Below the pieces are notes generated by a model that had not been told where the DNA came from, did no database searches, and was given only the letters and a program-made list of their open reading frames with translations. From Glandiceps talaboti (lineage: Eukaryota > Hemichordata > Enteropneusta > Spengelidae): a stretch of 64,000 nucleotides of DNA. A program made the translations under genes and the position numbers. The stretch lies in NCBI RefSeq assembly GCF_964340395.1, contig NC_135569.1:13338019-13402018 (forward strand). Reading direction: 5' to 3'. Shown one piece after another: positions 8,890-19,575 of this stretch (position 1 is the stretch's first letter; every line of letters begins with the position of its first letter).

Positions 8890-9729
8890 ATGGGAGAAAG
8901 AAACCAACGTTATTGCAATAATTCACTTGCCTACTACATAGTTCAATACGACAAAGTAGAAGCAGAGTATCACACTCACTGTGCCATGTCCGACATCACA
9001 CAGTATGTTGAAAGAGCTCTCGACCTGTTCATTCAGGGACCTTTTTTGGTCCAGAAGGAGGGCAAATTACACCTTGCTTGGCCACGCGATAATTTTGTCA
9101 CGAGTGATTCTGTATTGTTGCCTGCAGAGACCGATAACTCTAGCTGTGGGTATGCTCCATACAAACTGATCAAGCTGATAGTGTGCAAGCGCCTTGAAGA
9201 CCTTCGCTTGAAAGCTGCCATAGTGAGTAGGTTCAAGACGAGGTCAGATCGTGTAGGTTGTCAAGCAGTACGTGTAATTTTCGAACGCCTTTTCGTGGAA
9301 CAGTATCCCAGCATGCACTGTGTGTTTTTCTCTGTCTTAGAAAGTCTGGATAATGCTGCAATGAGACGCAATGTGTATGCTTTTGCAAAGAAGCTCCAGA
9401 TGGCATGTGATGACTACAGACACCAGTCGTCTGTGGTTAACAGGATGATCGGGACTATTTGGCTGAAAAACAGTCAGGAAGATCATTTCGTGAAAAATTT
9501 GAGAAAGGGTCATGGTATTTACGTTCGATGTATAGGCATCTCAAACCAAGTAATCAGAGTGCAAGACAAGTGGAATTACACATGGAAAGACTGCACCATC
9601 ATTTTGTCTACAGGTAAAAAAGAATACGAACGAGTGGACGAAAGAATACGCTGGTTGTCAACTGCCTTTGTCAATTGCCCAGTAAACAGCTTGCCAGAAA
9701 ACGTTCTCAGTATACTGTCATCAGCATGA
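8890..9729 (+). CDS. Hypothetical protein, ~279 aa (capsid-region gene)
   Basis: An unrecognised soluble protein without signal peptide or membrane segment. The in-frame ATG at 8881 would overlap the divergent gene. The ATG at 8890 has A at -3 and G at +4 and is preferred. Its stop overlaps the next start (ATGA at 9726-9729), so the two genes are tightly coupled. It lies in a run of plus-strand genes leading to the candidate protease and major capsid protein, so a virion assembly role such as a triplex subunit is possible. This rests on position only. Confidence 0.55.
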   Translation: MGERNQRYCNNSLAYYIVQYDKVEAEYHTHCAMSDITQYVERALDLFIQGPFLVQKEGKLHLAWPRDNFVTSDSVLLPAETDNSSCGYAPYKLIKLIVCKRLEDLRLKAAIVSRFKTRSDRVGCQAVRVIFERLFVEQYPSMHCVFFSVLESLDNAAMRRNVYAFAKKLQMACDDYRHQSSVVNRMIGTIWLKNSQEDHFVKNLRKGHGIYVRCIGISNQVIRVQDKWNYTWKDCTIILSTGKKEYERVDERIRWLSTAFVNCPVNSLPENVLSILSSA

Positions 9730-10340
9730 ACAGCTGCAACATATGGGACATAGTTTCCACTGTCGACATAGAAATGATTCTACTAAACAGTCCTATCGAT
9801 CTGTGCTGTTGTATCAATTTGTCTGGCCTGGTAGGCCAGGTCATTTTCTCCTCTAGTCCTACTTGCCAATGTACAATAGCCCAAATGAAATTGCCCAATG
9901 ATGATCCTTCGTTTTGTCAACCACAACTAATGGGTCATGCAACACTTCATATGATAGCAGATATGATAGCACCGTTTTCAAGTGATGTGACAATTGAGGA
10001 AAACAGTTTTGTTTTCAACAATGTTGTTCATCTCAGCCACGACGTGTTCTCTCTCATACTGAAATCACCATGTTTGAGTGCTGTGTGCAACCTACAACAG
10101 AGGACCTTCACAGTTACACAACACACAAAGATAGACATGACTGTGAGGTATGAAGATTTACAAAAAGACATTTTACTTTCCAAAACATTGTCACTTCTTG
10201 CCCATGATGCCCTAAGACGTAAAGAAAAGTGCAGGAAACACTGTCGTCGAATACACCCTTACAGAAAAAAAGATATACTCTTAAGAAATGTAGAAAGCAC
10301 ACGTGCTATTTACGGAAGAGAGTTATCAAGAATAAAATAG
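9726..10340 (+). CDS. Hypothetical protein, 204 aa
   Basis: Begins at an ATGA overlap with the preceding gene. The open frame extends back to 9675 without another ATG, so 9726 is the likely start. The first third has several cysteines (DLCCCINLSG, TCQCTIAQ) and the C terminus is strongly basic (RRKEKCRKHCRRIHPYRKK). It has no signal peptide or membrane span. I recognise no family. Its position directly before the protease/scaffold candidate suggests a capsid or DNA-associated structural role, which is inference. AATAAA at 10331 lies at the very end of the coding sequence. Confidence 0.5.
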   Translation: MNSCNIWDIVSTVDIEMILLNSPIDLCCCINLSGLVGQVIFSSSPTCQCTIAQMKLPNDDPSFCQPQLMGHATLHMIADMIAPFSSDVTIEENSFVFNNVVHLSHDVFSLILKSPCLSAVCNLQQRTFTVTQHTKIDMTVRYEDLQKDILLSKTLSLLAHDALRRKEKCRKHCRRIHPYRKKDILLRNVESTRAIYGRELSRIK

Positions 10341-10358
10341 TTTTTATTGGTTACAAAA

Positions 10359-11547
10359 ATGCAATACTGTTTGGCTCATATTGTAACAGATGTAAAAGAG
10401 AGTGTAGCTGACATCAGGAATCCAAAATACGATGTTCTTATCTCAGAAGTAGACAAATGGCGCCTAACGAATCTTCCCGTGAGATGGGAGCACGTTGTGG
10501 GAAATGAGAAAGACAAGTCAACCTCCAGTATTTTGTCAGACAAAGGTATAGGTCGTGTAAAAAACTGGTGGTTGGATTACTCGTATCCAAACACACCCTT
10601 TGCTGTTGCTGTGTTGCTAGAAATCACAGCTGAAGACTATTTGCAAAGTCCACTGAGAGAAATCTATGACAGCGTCTCTCTGAGCCAGGATGCAAACGAT
10701 CGAGGTAGGTGTTTAGACGTATCAATGGTGAGAACTGGAGCAAGATCTGGGACCAGAGTGGTGTTCGTTAAGGACAAAGACAGCATAGAACGTCTTGGAA
10801 GAAATGCGTTCGGTTATGGATCACAGTATAAACGTAAAGGCAACTACAAAACCATCAAAGCTAGCATGAACACAATGGAGGGAAGAGACGATGGACTCCC
10901 TGATAACAAGGGCGACCACCACGATGCAATAACATGCGACATGGACGGAAGAAATAGTGAAGGAGAGACAAGTGAAGACGAATTGACAGCCAAAGAGTTG
11001 GCTCTAGTGGCCAAGATAGCCCAGGACCTCCCTGACAGAGAAGCATCGGATATGATTGACCTCATGCAACAGAGACAGACCCAAATGAATGGAATGGCTT
11101 GTAAATGGGACACTGTGACTCTGCAGTTGCAAAAATTCATGAAGTATGTTAGCTCCTTGCTTGACAAACAAGACACATTAGAAGCCAAAAAAAGGCGTGA
11201 AGATTTAGCCGAACTCCAACACAAAATAATGCGTCATCCACATGATGAGAAACACATCAATGCCTCTTTTGAAAAACTCACTGAAACATGTGAAAACGTA
11301 TTTCAAGCATCAAAGATGGGTGGTAAACAGAAATCGTCCAACATACAAAATAAATTGAATGATTATTATAAACGTGTAGCCAGTAGGTTACAGAGAAAAG
11401 GATCAAATGCCATGTTCAATCTAAATACAGAACAAATGCAACGTTTAGAAAGACTGAAACAACAAGGTCAGCAAAATGAAAGTACACAATCTCTCAAGGA
11501 GTATATTTCAATGCTGGAAAAGGCTACAGACAATATGTTTACAGTGC

Positions 11548-11593
<46 letters not shown>

Positions 11594-12215
11594 GCAAACC
11601 CAGAAGCCAGTGTTAAACCAACATCAGCAATATTCATCTCTTGAAGCCCCTCTTCCATACAACCCTGCCTTTCAAACACCTCCTGTTCAACCATATCCAT
11701 ACCTGGGACAATTGACCTGGCCAAACCAACCGGTCAACTTAATTCATCCACTACAGCAACAACAATGGCAACAGCAACAACTGTATGCAAATGGGCAGGC
11801 ATATCCAAATACAATTGGACAATTTAGTCACACTGTTTCATCCAATGCACCCTTTTCACAAAGTACGATTCATCCAGCTTTAATTGACTACAACCAGCAG
11901 CAACAACACCAAACACCCACATCCTTACCACCACCACCTCCTCCTCCACCACCACAACAACAACAGCAAGCACCCCCACCCACAGTCCCACCCCTACCCC
12001 AACCACAACAACAGCAACCCTACCAAAAACCAAAAGAAACTCAAATCACAGAAGATAAGCAGACAAATGAAAGAATTGATGCAAGTTTCAACACCAGTAG
12101 TGTCAGTGACGGAAAACTAAATTACTGGAAAATGAGAAAACCCATCAGTATTACTGGTGCATTGCCAGAAAATTTGTATGAAGAACCACAGCAACCATTG
12201 ACCAAGAAGATGTAA
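10359..12215 (+). CDS. Candidate capsid maturation protease fused to scaffold
   Basis: 618 residues with two parts. Residues 1 to about 150 resemble the herpesvirus assemblin (MEROPS S21) fold. A hydrophobic LPVRWEHVVG places a candidate catalytic His at 45. YDSVSLSQ places the candidate serine at 107. GARSGTRVVFVKD (127-139) matches the position of the conserved oxyanion-stabilising G-R-R-x-G-T block. The position usually holding the second His, seven residues before that Gly, is Asp120. The remainder is scaffold-like: charged helices, then a glutamine run encoded by a CAA array near 11547-11592, Pro/Gln-rich segments and a conserved-looking C-terminal tail that could bind the capsid protein. 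This large protease-plus-scaffold arrangement is typical of herpesviruses. The frame opens at 10347, and the first ATG is 10359. The family call is moderate because overall similarity is low. Confidence 0.55.
11547..11598 (+). repeat. CAA/CAG trinucleotide run (poly-Gln)
   Basis: About 16-17 consecutive CAA codons, with one CAG near the end, inside the scaffold part of the protease gene. Further short CAA/CAG and CCA/CCT runs follow to about 12020. Length probably varies between isolates without frameshift. Confidence 0.9.
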
Positions 12216-12250
12216 CATTAACGTTGTGATGCAATTGTCTTTTGTATGTC

Positions 12251-13168
12251 ATGTCTCATTACAATACACAAATCAAGGCTCCTCCTGTGCAGGGCCCAGT
12301 CATTGCTCTTGAAGCGGATAGAACATTTTTGTTTCAGAATTTCGACAGCAACCGTCTCAGTGACACCCGTGATGTTCTTTACCCTCGAGATGGAAATGTC
12401 AGTATTGTACCAGGCCAAGTATTGTTAGGTCGGAGAGATGCAATAACAGGAAAATGGGGTGTTGTACCATCGCCTGTTGGGCTTTCTAGAAAAACTTTGG
12501 ATCATATGCAGGACATAGAACAACAGAGAAGTGAGTGGCATCTCGACCCTCAAGAATTCAAACTCGTTGGTATAGCATCTACCGAGAGCACCGAGTGGGA
12601 GAAGGGCAAACTGATGTCAGTGGTTTCCAAGTCGCCGAGCACGGGTTTCCTGCACACGGGTAGCCAATGGATTGCAGACGGCCAACTCGTCTGTGTTCGT
12701 CTACCTAGTCACGAAGAAGTGCAACAGCACCTCAATCGGTATGGATCAATAAAGTTCTCCACATTTTCCTGTGACAACAGAGACAGATACAGGAGCATTT
12801 ACGACTTCATTGACTATTTAGGATTGAATAGAGGAACTGCTGCATTGTCGAACTGCAACGATAAAGAACAAGGTCTAAAAGCACTGACTAGCATATTGGC
12901 ACAATGTGTCGAGTTTTCTCAAGCCCGCTGTCTACCTAACATGATGAACATGGACGAATTTCACAAGTGGAAACATTCTGCATACTCACACGAAATACCC
13001 ATCGAATTGTACACAAACGAATCAAAAAGAATACCACTGCAGCATTTTCTACATAACGTCATAAAATTGGCTGACTGTCTGCAAGCAACGAATGATTACG
13101 TTGTGCTTGGAATGGCACGACAGGACATAAAACCCTATGAATATGGGAAAATCGAAATGTTTGTGTAG
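12251..13168 (+). CDS. Hypothetical protein, 305 aa (candidate virion protein)
   Basis: A soluble protein that starts 36 bases after the protease/scaffold stop on the same strand. ATG 12251 (MSHYNTQ) is used because the frame opens only a few codons earlier at a non-ATG. It shows no signal peptide or membrane span. Composition is balanced, with segments such as GQVLLGRRD and DGQLVCVRLPSHEE that suggest a beta-rich fold. In herpesviruses the genes around the protease and major capsid protein often encode triplex subunits, so this is a candidate by position. No diagnostic motif was seen. AATAAA at 13171 follows the stop directly. Confidence 0.55.
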   Translation: MSHYNTQIKAPPVQGPVIALEADRTFLFQNFDSNRLSDTRDVLYPRDGNVSIVPGQVLLGRRDAITGKWGVVPSPVGLSRKTLDHMQDIEQQRSEWHLDPQEFKLVGIASTESTEWEKGKLMSVVSKSPSTGFLHTGSQWIADGQLVCVRLPSHEEVQQHLNRYGSIKFSTFSCDNRDRYRSIYDFIDYLGLNRGTAALSNCNDKEQGLKALTSILAQCVEFSQARCLPNMMNMDEFHKWKHSAYSHEIPIELYTNESKRIPLQHFLHNVIKLADCLQATNDYVVLGMARQDIKPYEYGKIEMFV

Positions 13169-13281
13169 CAATAAAAACACATCAAACAATGAAAATGATG
13201 CCTTTGTGTGTTAGTTTATTGAATCAATAAAAAAACGACTTCCAAATGAGAATGCCTGTTGATCGTTTTCTATCTTCCCTT

Positions 13282-14295
13282 TTATTGGTCTTTGTTTTGG
13301 CCAAACTTTAAGTTCATACGAGAGATATGTGGTGACACACATCCCCACCGGACAGCACGGTCTCTGTCCACCCCAGAGTAGGTGATTGGGCATATTAGTT
13401 CATTTATGCCCAACGATTCCATACCGTGTATCCAAAGCCAATACAGGCAATGAGTATATTTATCACTATACACATCTGTGTGGTTACATTTTAAATGTCC
13501 TGTGTGTAGCTGATATACAGTATCATTCTTACAATGGACTGGTTTTTTATTGAGAGCTGTATTATCGCAGTTGATATCTGGATCTGCCATACAGATATAG
13601 CCATAACCTACATCATCTCTTCTGTGCATATTGTACATACACAGCCACATTCTACAATGCCTATTCATCAAAGTGTAACATTTTTGTTTGTTACATATGT
13701 CCTTCAATTTGTCTTTAAGGTTTCCACCTTCATATGTAGCTAAAGTACACGAGTTGTTGACTTTCAGTAACAATGAGTCGGTTTGCACTTGTTCATGCGC
13801 ATTTATATTATATGGGTCATGTAGACTGTAGTGTGGATTGTACTGATGTGCACCGTCACCAAGACAAAATCCCTTTGACCACTTGTAACAATGATCCCTT
13901 GATACCAATAGATTCATTGTATCCTCGTCAAAGTCTGCCCAATTTGTTGGCTTCAACATGGCTTCTGCTACCTCATCTATTTCTTGCTGATAACCCATCC
14001 CATGCTTTCCGATCCATTTTGTATATGCTTTTGTGAATTTAGTGATGTCTGCCACTTGGTAGTTATCTTTGCGATCAACTAGTTCTTTATCGTCTTTCAT
14101 ACAAAATTTAACGAGTTTTGTTGTGGGCGATAAATCATCATAGTCTGACGGACGTTTTTGTTGCATTCGTGATGGAGGCAATGGCTTGATATCATCATCG
14201 AAATTATCGTCTGAAGGTACATATCTTGCCATAAAGATGGCTTCTGCTACTTCAACAACATCGTCGATGTGCGTTGTGTCGGTATGTTCGGACAT
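13282..14295 (-). CDS. Hypothetical protein, Cys/His-rich C-terminal half
   Basis: 337 residues from ATG 14295. The N-terminal third is acidic. The C-terminal half holds many Cys and His residues (CRMWLCMYNMHRRDD, HTGHLKCNHTDVYSDKYTHC), suggesting a metal-binding domain, but I cannot match it to a named zinc fold. There is no signal peptide. It is convergent with the plus-strand gene ending at 13168 and divergent from the spliced glycosyltransferase at 14622. Function unknown. Confidence 0.55.
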   Translation of the reverse strand: MSEHTDTTHIDDVVEVAEAIFMARYVPSDDNFDDDIKPLPPSRMQQKRPSDYDDLSPTTKLVKFCMKDDKELVDRKDNYQVADITKFTKAYTKWIGKHGMGYQQEIDEVAEAMLKPTNWADFDEDTMNLLVSRDHCYKWSKGFCLGDGAHQYNPHYSLHDPYNINAHEQVQTDSLLLKVNNSCTLATYEGGNLKDKLKDICNKQKCYTLMNRHCRMWLCMYNMHRRDDVGYGYICMADPDINCDNTALNKKPVHCKNDTVYQLHTGHLKCNHTDVYSDKYTHCLYWLWIHGMESLGINELICPITYSGVDRDRAVRWGCVSPHISRMNLKFGQNKDQ

Positions 14296-14621
14296 GGTTA
14301 ATGCTTGTCAGAGAACTTCTGTAGGATGTTTCCCTACTCGTTAAGAGTCAAAAAGGGAATGATCAAACACTAACAGAATCTCTTCCTTTTAAACATTCAT
14401 GGACGATGCTACACAGCAACAACCAAGTGTAACACACGAAATTTCGACGATACGTTGAAGATATGTTTCATTTCATGACACACATCACTGTAAACCCTTC
14501 TGTATATAACCTAACTAGGTTTGTTGACCCAGAGCCTTACTACTCTACCAGTACCGATAACCGAATTGGTGACTCTCAATTTATTAAATGTTAATGAGTT
14601 TGCTTCTAACTTAAATCATTG
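14296..14621 (+). promoter_or_regulatory. Divergent promoter region
   Basis: 326 bases between two divergent genes. A TATATAAC at 14503-14510 faces the glycosyltransferase gene, about 112 bases before its ATG. No repeats or CRE sites were seen. Confidence 0.4.
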
Positions 14622-15979
14622 ATGGTTCCGATCATGCCTTGTCTACATATACGAGGTGTTGCAGTAAATATGGTCCACATGAGGAACAACCTGACGAAGG
14701 TCACTTTAATTGGAGTACTCCTGGCTGTAATTTCAATGATATTTATACATGTGGCGGTTTTTAAATTAACCAATCTATTTGACCGGACTCCCCGCATTGT
14801 AAGTTAATCTTTCTACTGGGTACTTGATATATGATTTGTTTGAACCGAAATACAGTAATGTTTTCTTTTCTCTTTATTACTTTATCAATCTATTCACATG
14901 ACTGTCATCAAATAAACAAGACACTTTGAATTCTTCAGTGTTTAGATTCATTGTATTTGTTTTCTCTCGTATATTTTCAGAAACAATCAAGACCTCTAAA
15001 CGGAAGCGCAATTGTCAATGTTATTGATCCACATTACTCAAGGTCAAATGAGTCCGTTAATGACCTACAAAATTCAAGGTCAATCGAACCTGTTATTGGC
15101 TTACACAATGTTACCGGATCTTCCAAGGAACATGGGAAACAGTTTGGTTACCTACAACCTCATGACCATTTTGTGGTACCCAACATAGCACATTTCATCT
15201 GGTTTACATGTCACCCATTTCGTTTTGAAAATCTTATCAGCATGCTGAGTGTACACAGGGTTATGAAGGCAGATAAAATATTATTCCACACAGACTGTCA
15301 ACCTGAGGGCGAATGGTGGCAGGAAGCCAAGAAATTTATTCCTGCACTAATAATCCGTAACATGACAATGCCTACAGAGGTGTTTGGAAATAACCTTTCA
15401 ACTAAATGGCCAGAGCATGCTGCTGATGTTGCAAGACTGCAAATTTTGATGCAGTGGGGAGGTGTTTATCTTGACTTAGACTTGTTTGTTTTAGCATCTT
15501 TAGACCCACTACGATATTACGACTATGTCGTAGGCAGATCAGACGATATTACTATATCAAACAGTATAATTCTGGCTAATAAAAACGCGACATTTCTGAA
15601 AATCTTTTACAACAGCTACAAAACCTATCACAGCGAATGTTGGACTTGCAACTCAGTTGTCAAGCAGCATAATTTGGCAAAGGAAAATGTAAACCTGTTG
15701 CACATCGAGCCCCAGAGCATGATAAAACCGAATTATATCAATTATGCACAAATATTCAATGGTAAATATAATTGGAGAGAAGAACATTTCACTGTCCATG
15801 TTTTCATGAGACTATATCGTTCAGCAAATGCAAATAAACCACCGTTTACCAAGGAAAACATTAAAACAATGGACAACGCTTTTGGTGAAATGTGTCGATA
15901 TATATATTATGGGTCACCTGACTTAATTGATTCAAATGTTACAAAGTTATTATCATTAGCACCGCCTGCATTTTTTTAA
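14622..15979 (+). CDS. Spliced GT32-like (DXD) glycosyltransferase
   Basis: A two-exon gene for a Golgi-type glycosyltransferase of about 391 aa. Exon 1 (14622-14798) encodes a short cytoplasmic tail and a signal-anchor segment near residues 26-47. The donor GTAAGT begins at 14799 and the acceptor TATTTTCAG ends at 14980. Exon 2 (14981-15979) continues in phase 0. The catalytic domain starts with an IAHFIWF motif and contains the hallmark WGGVYLDLDLFVL, with the metal-binding DXD (DLD) near residue 223, as in the Gly_transf_sug/A4GALT-like group that transfers sugars from UDP donors. The type II topology fits a Golgi enzyme altering surface or virion glycans. The gene interrupts the virion block just before the major capsid candidate. 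Host capture with a retained intron is inferred. Confidence 0.85.
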
Positions 15980-16032
15980 TATTATTACTAACGATCATAC
16001 ATGTTTCAGTATGAGATTGTTTGGTTTGCAAC

Positions 16033-19000
16033 ATGGCATCTTCTGGATTTACCAATGCACGCCATAGACAGGCAAAACCATTTGATGGTCAAGACGTGTT
16101 AGATATTGATATGTTGTTTTCTGGTGTGTTGAGAGATGGTTCGTCCGCTGTGGATGGTATTGGTGGAGGTAAACCTTCCTCTCGACCATTCCCCATGGAT
16201 GCTGATTACATCGGATATCGCAATCAGGGACACACTGTAACAGACAAGGATTGGGTAGCATACAGAGATGTTGTTCTCAGTCAAAGAATACTTTTTGATG
16301 CCGTGGCACCTACAGATGGTGTTATAGGAATGAACAAAGACAAATTGGGATGGTTTTGTCCAGTGGTGATAATGAATGGGTTAAGTACATTTTCAATGGA
16401 AGAGATACTAGCACCCCCAGTCGTCATTGACAAGTGCACGGCCAGTTCGGAGCTGCAGACACTTGGAGCTGAGAAACAATCGCGCCAGTACACTATGGAA
16501 ATGTATGGTATTGCCATTTCGTTATCCCCAGAGCTCATTCAACGGGCGTCAGATGAAGAAATCAAAAACGCCTTTAAAATGAAAGTGACCCAAGCAATTA
16601 ACAGTATAGCAATGACCTTACAGCGAATAGTTTATGGAAGCATATTCCGTGCACCCACACTTGAGTATATGGAATTTCGAAACGTACGGAATGAGAGAGA
16701 CATTAGCAAGAGATCTCTTTTCTATGGCACTATGCAAAAAAGAATAAATTTGTTTCTGGCATGGAATCTGAGGAGAACGAACAGACAGGCCATTTTAATT
16801 GATCTAGACAATAGTCTGAATTATTCCAGTCAGAACTTTGGTGATGCTGATACGATAATTTGTCATCCAGTGGCTGCAGGGGCGATGAGTACCATGGTCT
16901 TTGAAGCATCCGACTCTTTACAAATCTGGGACAATGACAGAGAAGTCTATTTCATGTGTACGTCCAAAAGTGGTACAGTCCTTGAAAGCGGCATTAAACC
17001 CAACAGTTATCTCAGTCACAAGGAAGGACCACCTACATTGGGGACCATGGTTAATGGGAAAATGAAATACATCATTCCGTGCCCTGATGCAAAAATCGAT
17101 GGGCACACATATAATTTGAGTGAACTGGAAGCCCATTTCAAGAGCTTCAATGTGATTGGATACAATCCCTTGCTTCACCGACAAGGGGGTTTGTTTGATT
17201 TCAATGAAATAGCCTCAGTGGATTGGAATTCGATAATAGTGACTGATTTTGAAAAGAGAAGTGATTCTCGTATCACTCTAAGTGATATCATGGAGAAGAG
17301 TGGTTACTTCTTGCCAGAAACTTACAATGCCAGGGTATACAACAACCTATTGAACAGTGTAGATTTCATGGTATTGAGAAACATCTCACCTGAAGAGTAT
17401 AACCAAGGTTTTGCTTTACCATTAGATTTGCGAAACAAACGTTGTCTGTTAGACCCAAGTCGCAAGGTATTCTATGATCCAGAGAGACGGAGTTTTCGTC
17501 CAAGTTTCACCTATGGACACAGTAACTTAAGTTCTTGTCCTGTGGACAGGGGTGATATCGTTTCGGGTATGACTATTATGTCCAGGTGCATGGTGAATGG
17601 CGAAGATGGTGAAGACGAGGACTTGTTATGTAACTACCTGAAAGACTGTCTCTCTCTCGAGTGGACAGATAAGGATTTCAACACACTGGATTTGTTTGAC
17701 GCCACACGTTTCGAAGAAGCAATGGGCAACAATCAAGTGGAAAATGTAGGAAGGTTGAGTGAAGCTGTGATTGGTGATGTCAGATCTAACAATGGCTTAA
17801 CACATTTCACTAATTATGACCAACTTTTGATGGTGAGACATTTCTGTCAGCTGGTTTCAAACAGAGAAGGCAAGACAAAAGAAAGAAATGACAATAGTCT
17901 AGATCCATTGGAATCGGCCATAATCAACATTACAATCATATTGGCATTTGTTGAGACACTTTATGAAAAGTACAAGAGCATAACGAGGGCAAGACAAGAC
18001 ACCACGCACAGTTGGCTCTTTCACCAGTTGGGTCACACTACTCTCCAAGAAAACTTCAGAGACCATTCACCACATGAGGAGCACATGGATATTCAGCTCC
18101 ACAAGGCTTCCCTTTATCACAATGTTGTTCTCCGATCGTTTTCACCTGTCGTCTACATTGCTGGTTGCAACAGTCTGGAGGAAGCTTTGGGCAACAATCT
18201 GGTTAGGGTTGTCGACCATGTCAACATCAACTTCAACGAGGAAGTGTACAATTACAACAGTAACTTCAAATCACTGGTGGCTCGCAAGACTTTTAACACT
18301 ATAGCTGACCCATCATTCATCCAACCACAACATAAATTCCTTGTATCTGTCTACTGCCCGTTATTGTGTTACAATGAAGGAATGTGTAGCGAAGAGTACG
18401 CAAGAGGTGATCACTTTCTTAATGACAACTACTCGTACAGAACCGATTGGATATGTTCTTCTGCATATGGGTTATTGGTGAAATGTTTCACACTTCTCTT
18501 CATAAGCATGTTGCAAAACCCTGCAACTACCAGGGCACTTGGCAATGCAGGCGTGTATTTGAACACGGGGTTCCTGTTGTTTCGCACAGTGCAGCAAACG
18601 ACGTGTGGGATAGCTATGGCAAGGTCGGGACGACAGAACAGATACCTATTTTGTGGAAACTGTAAAACAGACAGTTACCACACCAACTCGTCTAGCTACA
18701 TGACAAACATACGTTTAGAGGCAGAGGCAGTGGACAAAGACCCAATTAACAACACAAGAGTTCAACACCATGTCGCAGGCCTGGGATATAGAGGTGGTAT
18801 GGGTACAGACATATGGGACCCTTTCAACAAAGACAGTAAAGGTGACTTTGTGGCCGTGCCCATGTGTCCTTCGTTAGACATTACAGAGTGGAGTCACATA
18901 CAACCAGTCAATGGACGCGTTTCCCATTCTGATGGCAACACAGCAAAGGGTCCGTGTACAATTGACGAGGTTCAGGACTTCTTCACAAACAACCCTTGGG

Positions 19001-19470
19001 GCACTCTAGGACTGTCAGAGGCACAGGTCATTTTAGGAAACATGCGCCACCCTCTCTGGTCTTTTCAGGAAAGCCAGTATGGAACATACAAGAGTTTTCT
19101 GCAGGCCAAGGCACCAATCACACAGTTCAAAGTTGGTATTGATACTTTTCACCGGCCAGTGGATACCAATGGTTTCCACAATGAATCTAACATTGCAGTT
19201 CAAGGAAGACAGTACCATGACAACATGAAATGCGACCTTGCATATAAGACACTGAACAAAGGCTACTATGGAGAAAACGAGCATAGTTCAAACACTTTCC
19301 AAGATGTCCTCAACATTGCAACAGTTCGCGAAGATGAAGGAATGGTGTTGATGGACCCTAACACATGTCAATTGTCTACAAAAAGAACCGATCCGTATTT
19401 CATTGAAACTGGAGCTCGCAAGAAATTTAAACCTCTAGGGCAACCGAACAACACTTTTGTCATACGCTGA
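16033..19470 (+). CDS. Candidate major capsid protein
   Basis: 1145 residues and the longest soluble protein in the virion block, with no signal peptide or membrane span. The length is close to herpesvirus major capsid proteins (about 1150-1400 aa). A segment around 150-210 (extended strand, then a long helix with RQYTMEMYGIAISLS and KVTQAINSIAMTLQRIVYG) looks like the E-loop/N-terminal arm and spine helix region of an HK97-fold capsid subunit. That is a judgement by eye. The frame opens at 16021 without ATG; the first ATG is 16033, 53 bases after the glycosyltransferase stop. Its neighbours, the protease/scaffold candidate and a nuclease, fit. A large enzyme is the alternative, but no enzymatic motif was seen. 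Confidence 0.6.
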   Translation: MASSGFTNARHRQAKPFDGQDVLDIDMLFSGVLRDGSSAVDGIGGGKPSSRPFPMDADYIGYRNQGHTVTDKDWVAYRDVVLSQRILFDAVAPTDGVIGMNKDKLGWFCPVVIMNGLSTFSMEEILAPPVVIDKCTASSELQTLGAEKQSRQYTMEMYGIAISLSPELIQRASDEEIKNAFKMKVTQAINSIAMTLQRIVYGSIFRAPTLEYMEFRNVRNERDISKRSLFYGTMQKRINLFLAWNLRRTNRQAILIDLDNSLNYSSQNFGDADTIICHPVAAGAMSTMVFEASDSLQIWDNDREVYFMCTSKSGTVLESGIKPNSYLSHKEGPPTLGTMVNGKMKYIIPCPDAKIDGHTYNLSELEAHFKSFNVIGYNPLLHRQGGLFDFNEIASVDWNSIIVTDFEKRSDSRITLSDIMEKSGYFLPETYNARVYNNLLNSVDFMVLRNISPEEYNQGFALPLDLRNKRCLLDPSRKVFYDPERRSFRPSFTYGHSNLSSCPVDRGDIVSGMTIMSRCMVNGEDGEDEDLLCNYLKDCLSLEWTDKDFNTLDLFDATRFEEAMGNNQVENVGRLSEAVIGDVRSNNGLTHFTNYDQLLMVRHFCQLVSNREGKTKERNDNSLDPLESAIINITIILAFVETLYEKYKSITRARQDTTHSWLFHQLGHTTLQENFRDHSPHEEHMDIQLHKASLYHNVVLRSFSPVVYIAGCNSLEEALGNNLVRVVDHVNINFNEEVYNYNSNFKSLVARKTFNTIADPSFIQPQHKFLVSVYCPLLCYNEGMCSEEYARGDHFLNDNYSYRTDWICSSAYGLLVKCFTLLFISMLQNPATTRALGNAGVYLNTGFLLFRTVQQTTCGIAMARSGRQNRYLFCGNCKTDSYHTNSSSYMTNIRLEAEAVDKDPINNTRVQHHVAGLGYRGGMGTDIWDPFNKDSKGDFVAVPMCPSLDITEWSHIQPVNGRVSHSDGNTAKGPCTIDEVQDFFTNNPWGTLGLSEAQVILGNMRHPLWSFQESQYGTYKSFLQAKAPITQFKVGIDTFHRPVDTNGFHNESNIAVQGRQYHDNMKCDLAYKTLNKGYYGENEHSSNTFQDVLNIATVREDEGMVLMDPNTCQLSTKRTDPYFIETGARKKFKPLGQPNNTFVIR

Positions 19471-19575
19471 CATGTACCATTAACTTGACAAATGCATGGC
19501 AAACTACATAAATTGCTCACACAAAAGAATCTTATTTTTTAATTTTATTTTTTTTTATTGAATAAACGTTTTCTC

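Noticed and set aside
11539-12033. Minus-strand poly-Val frames opposite the scaffold region
   Set aside because: Caused by CAA/CCA repeats of the protease-scaffold gene on the plus strand.
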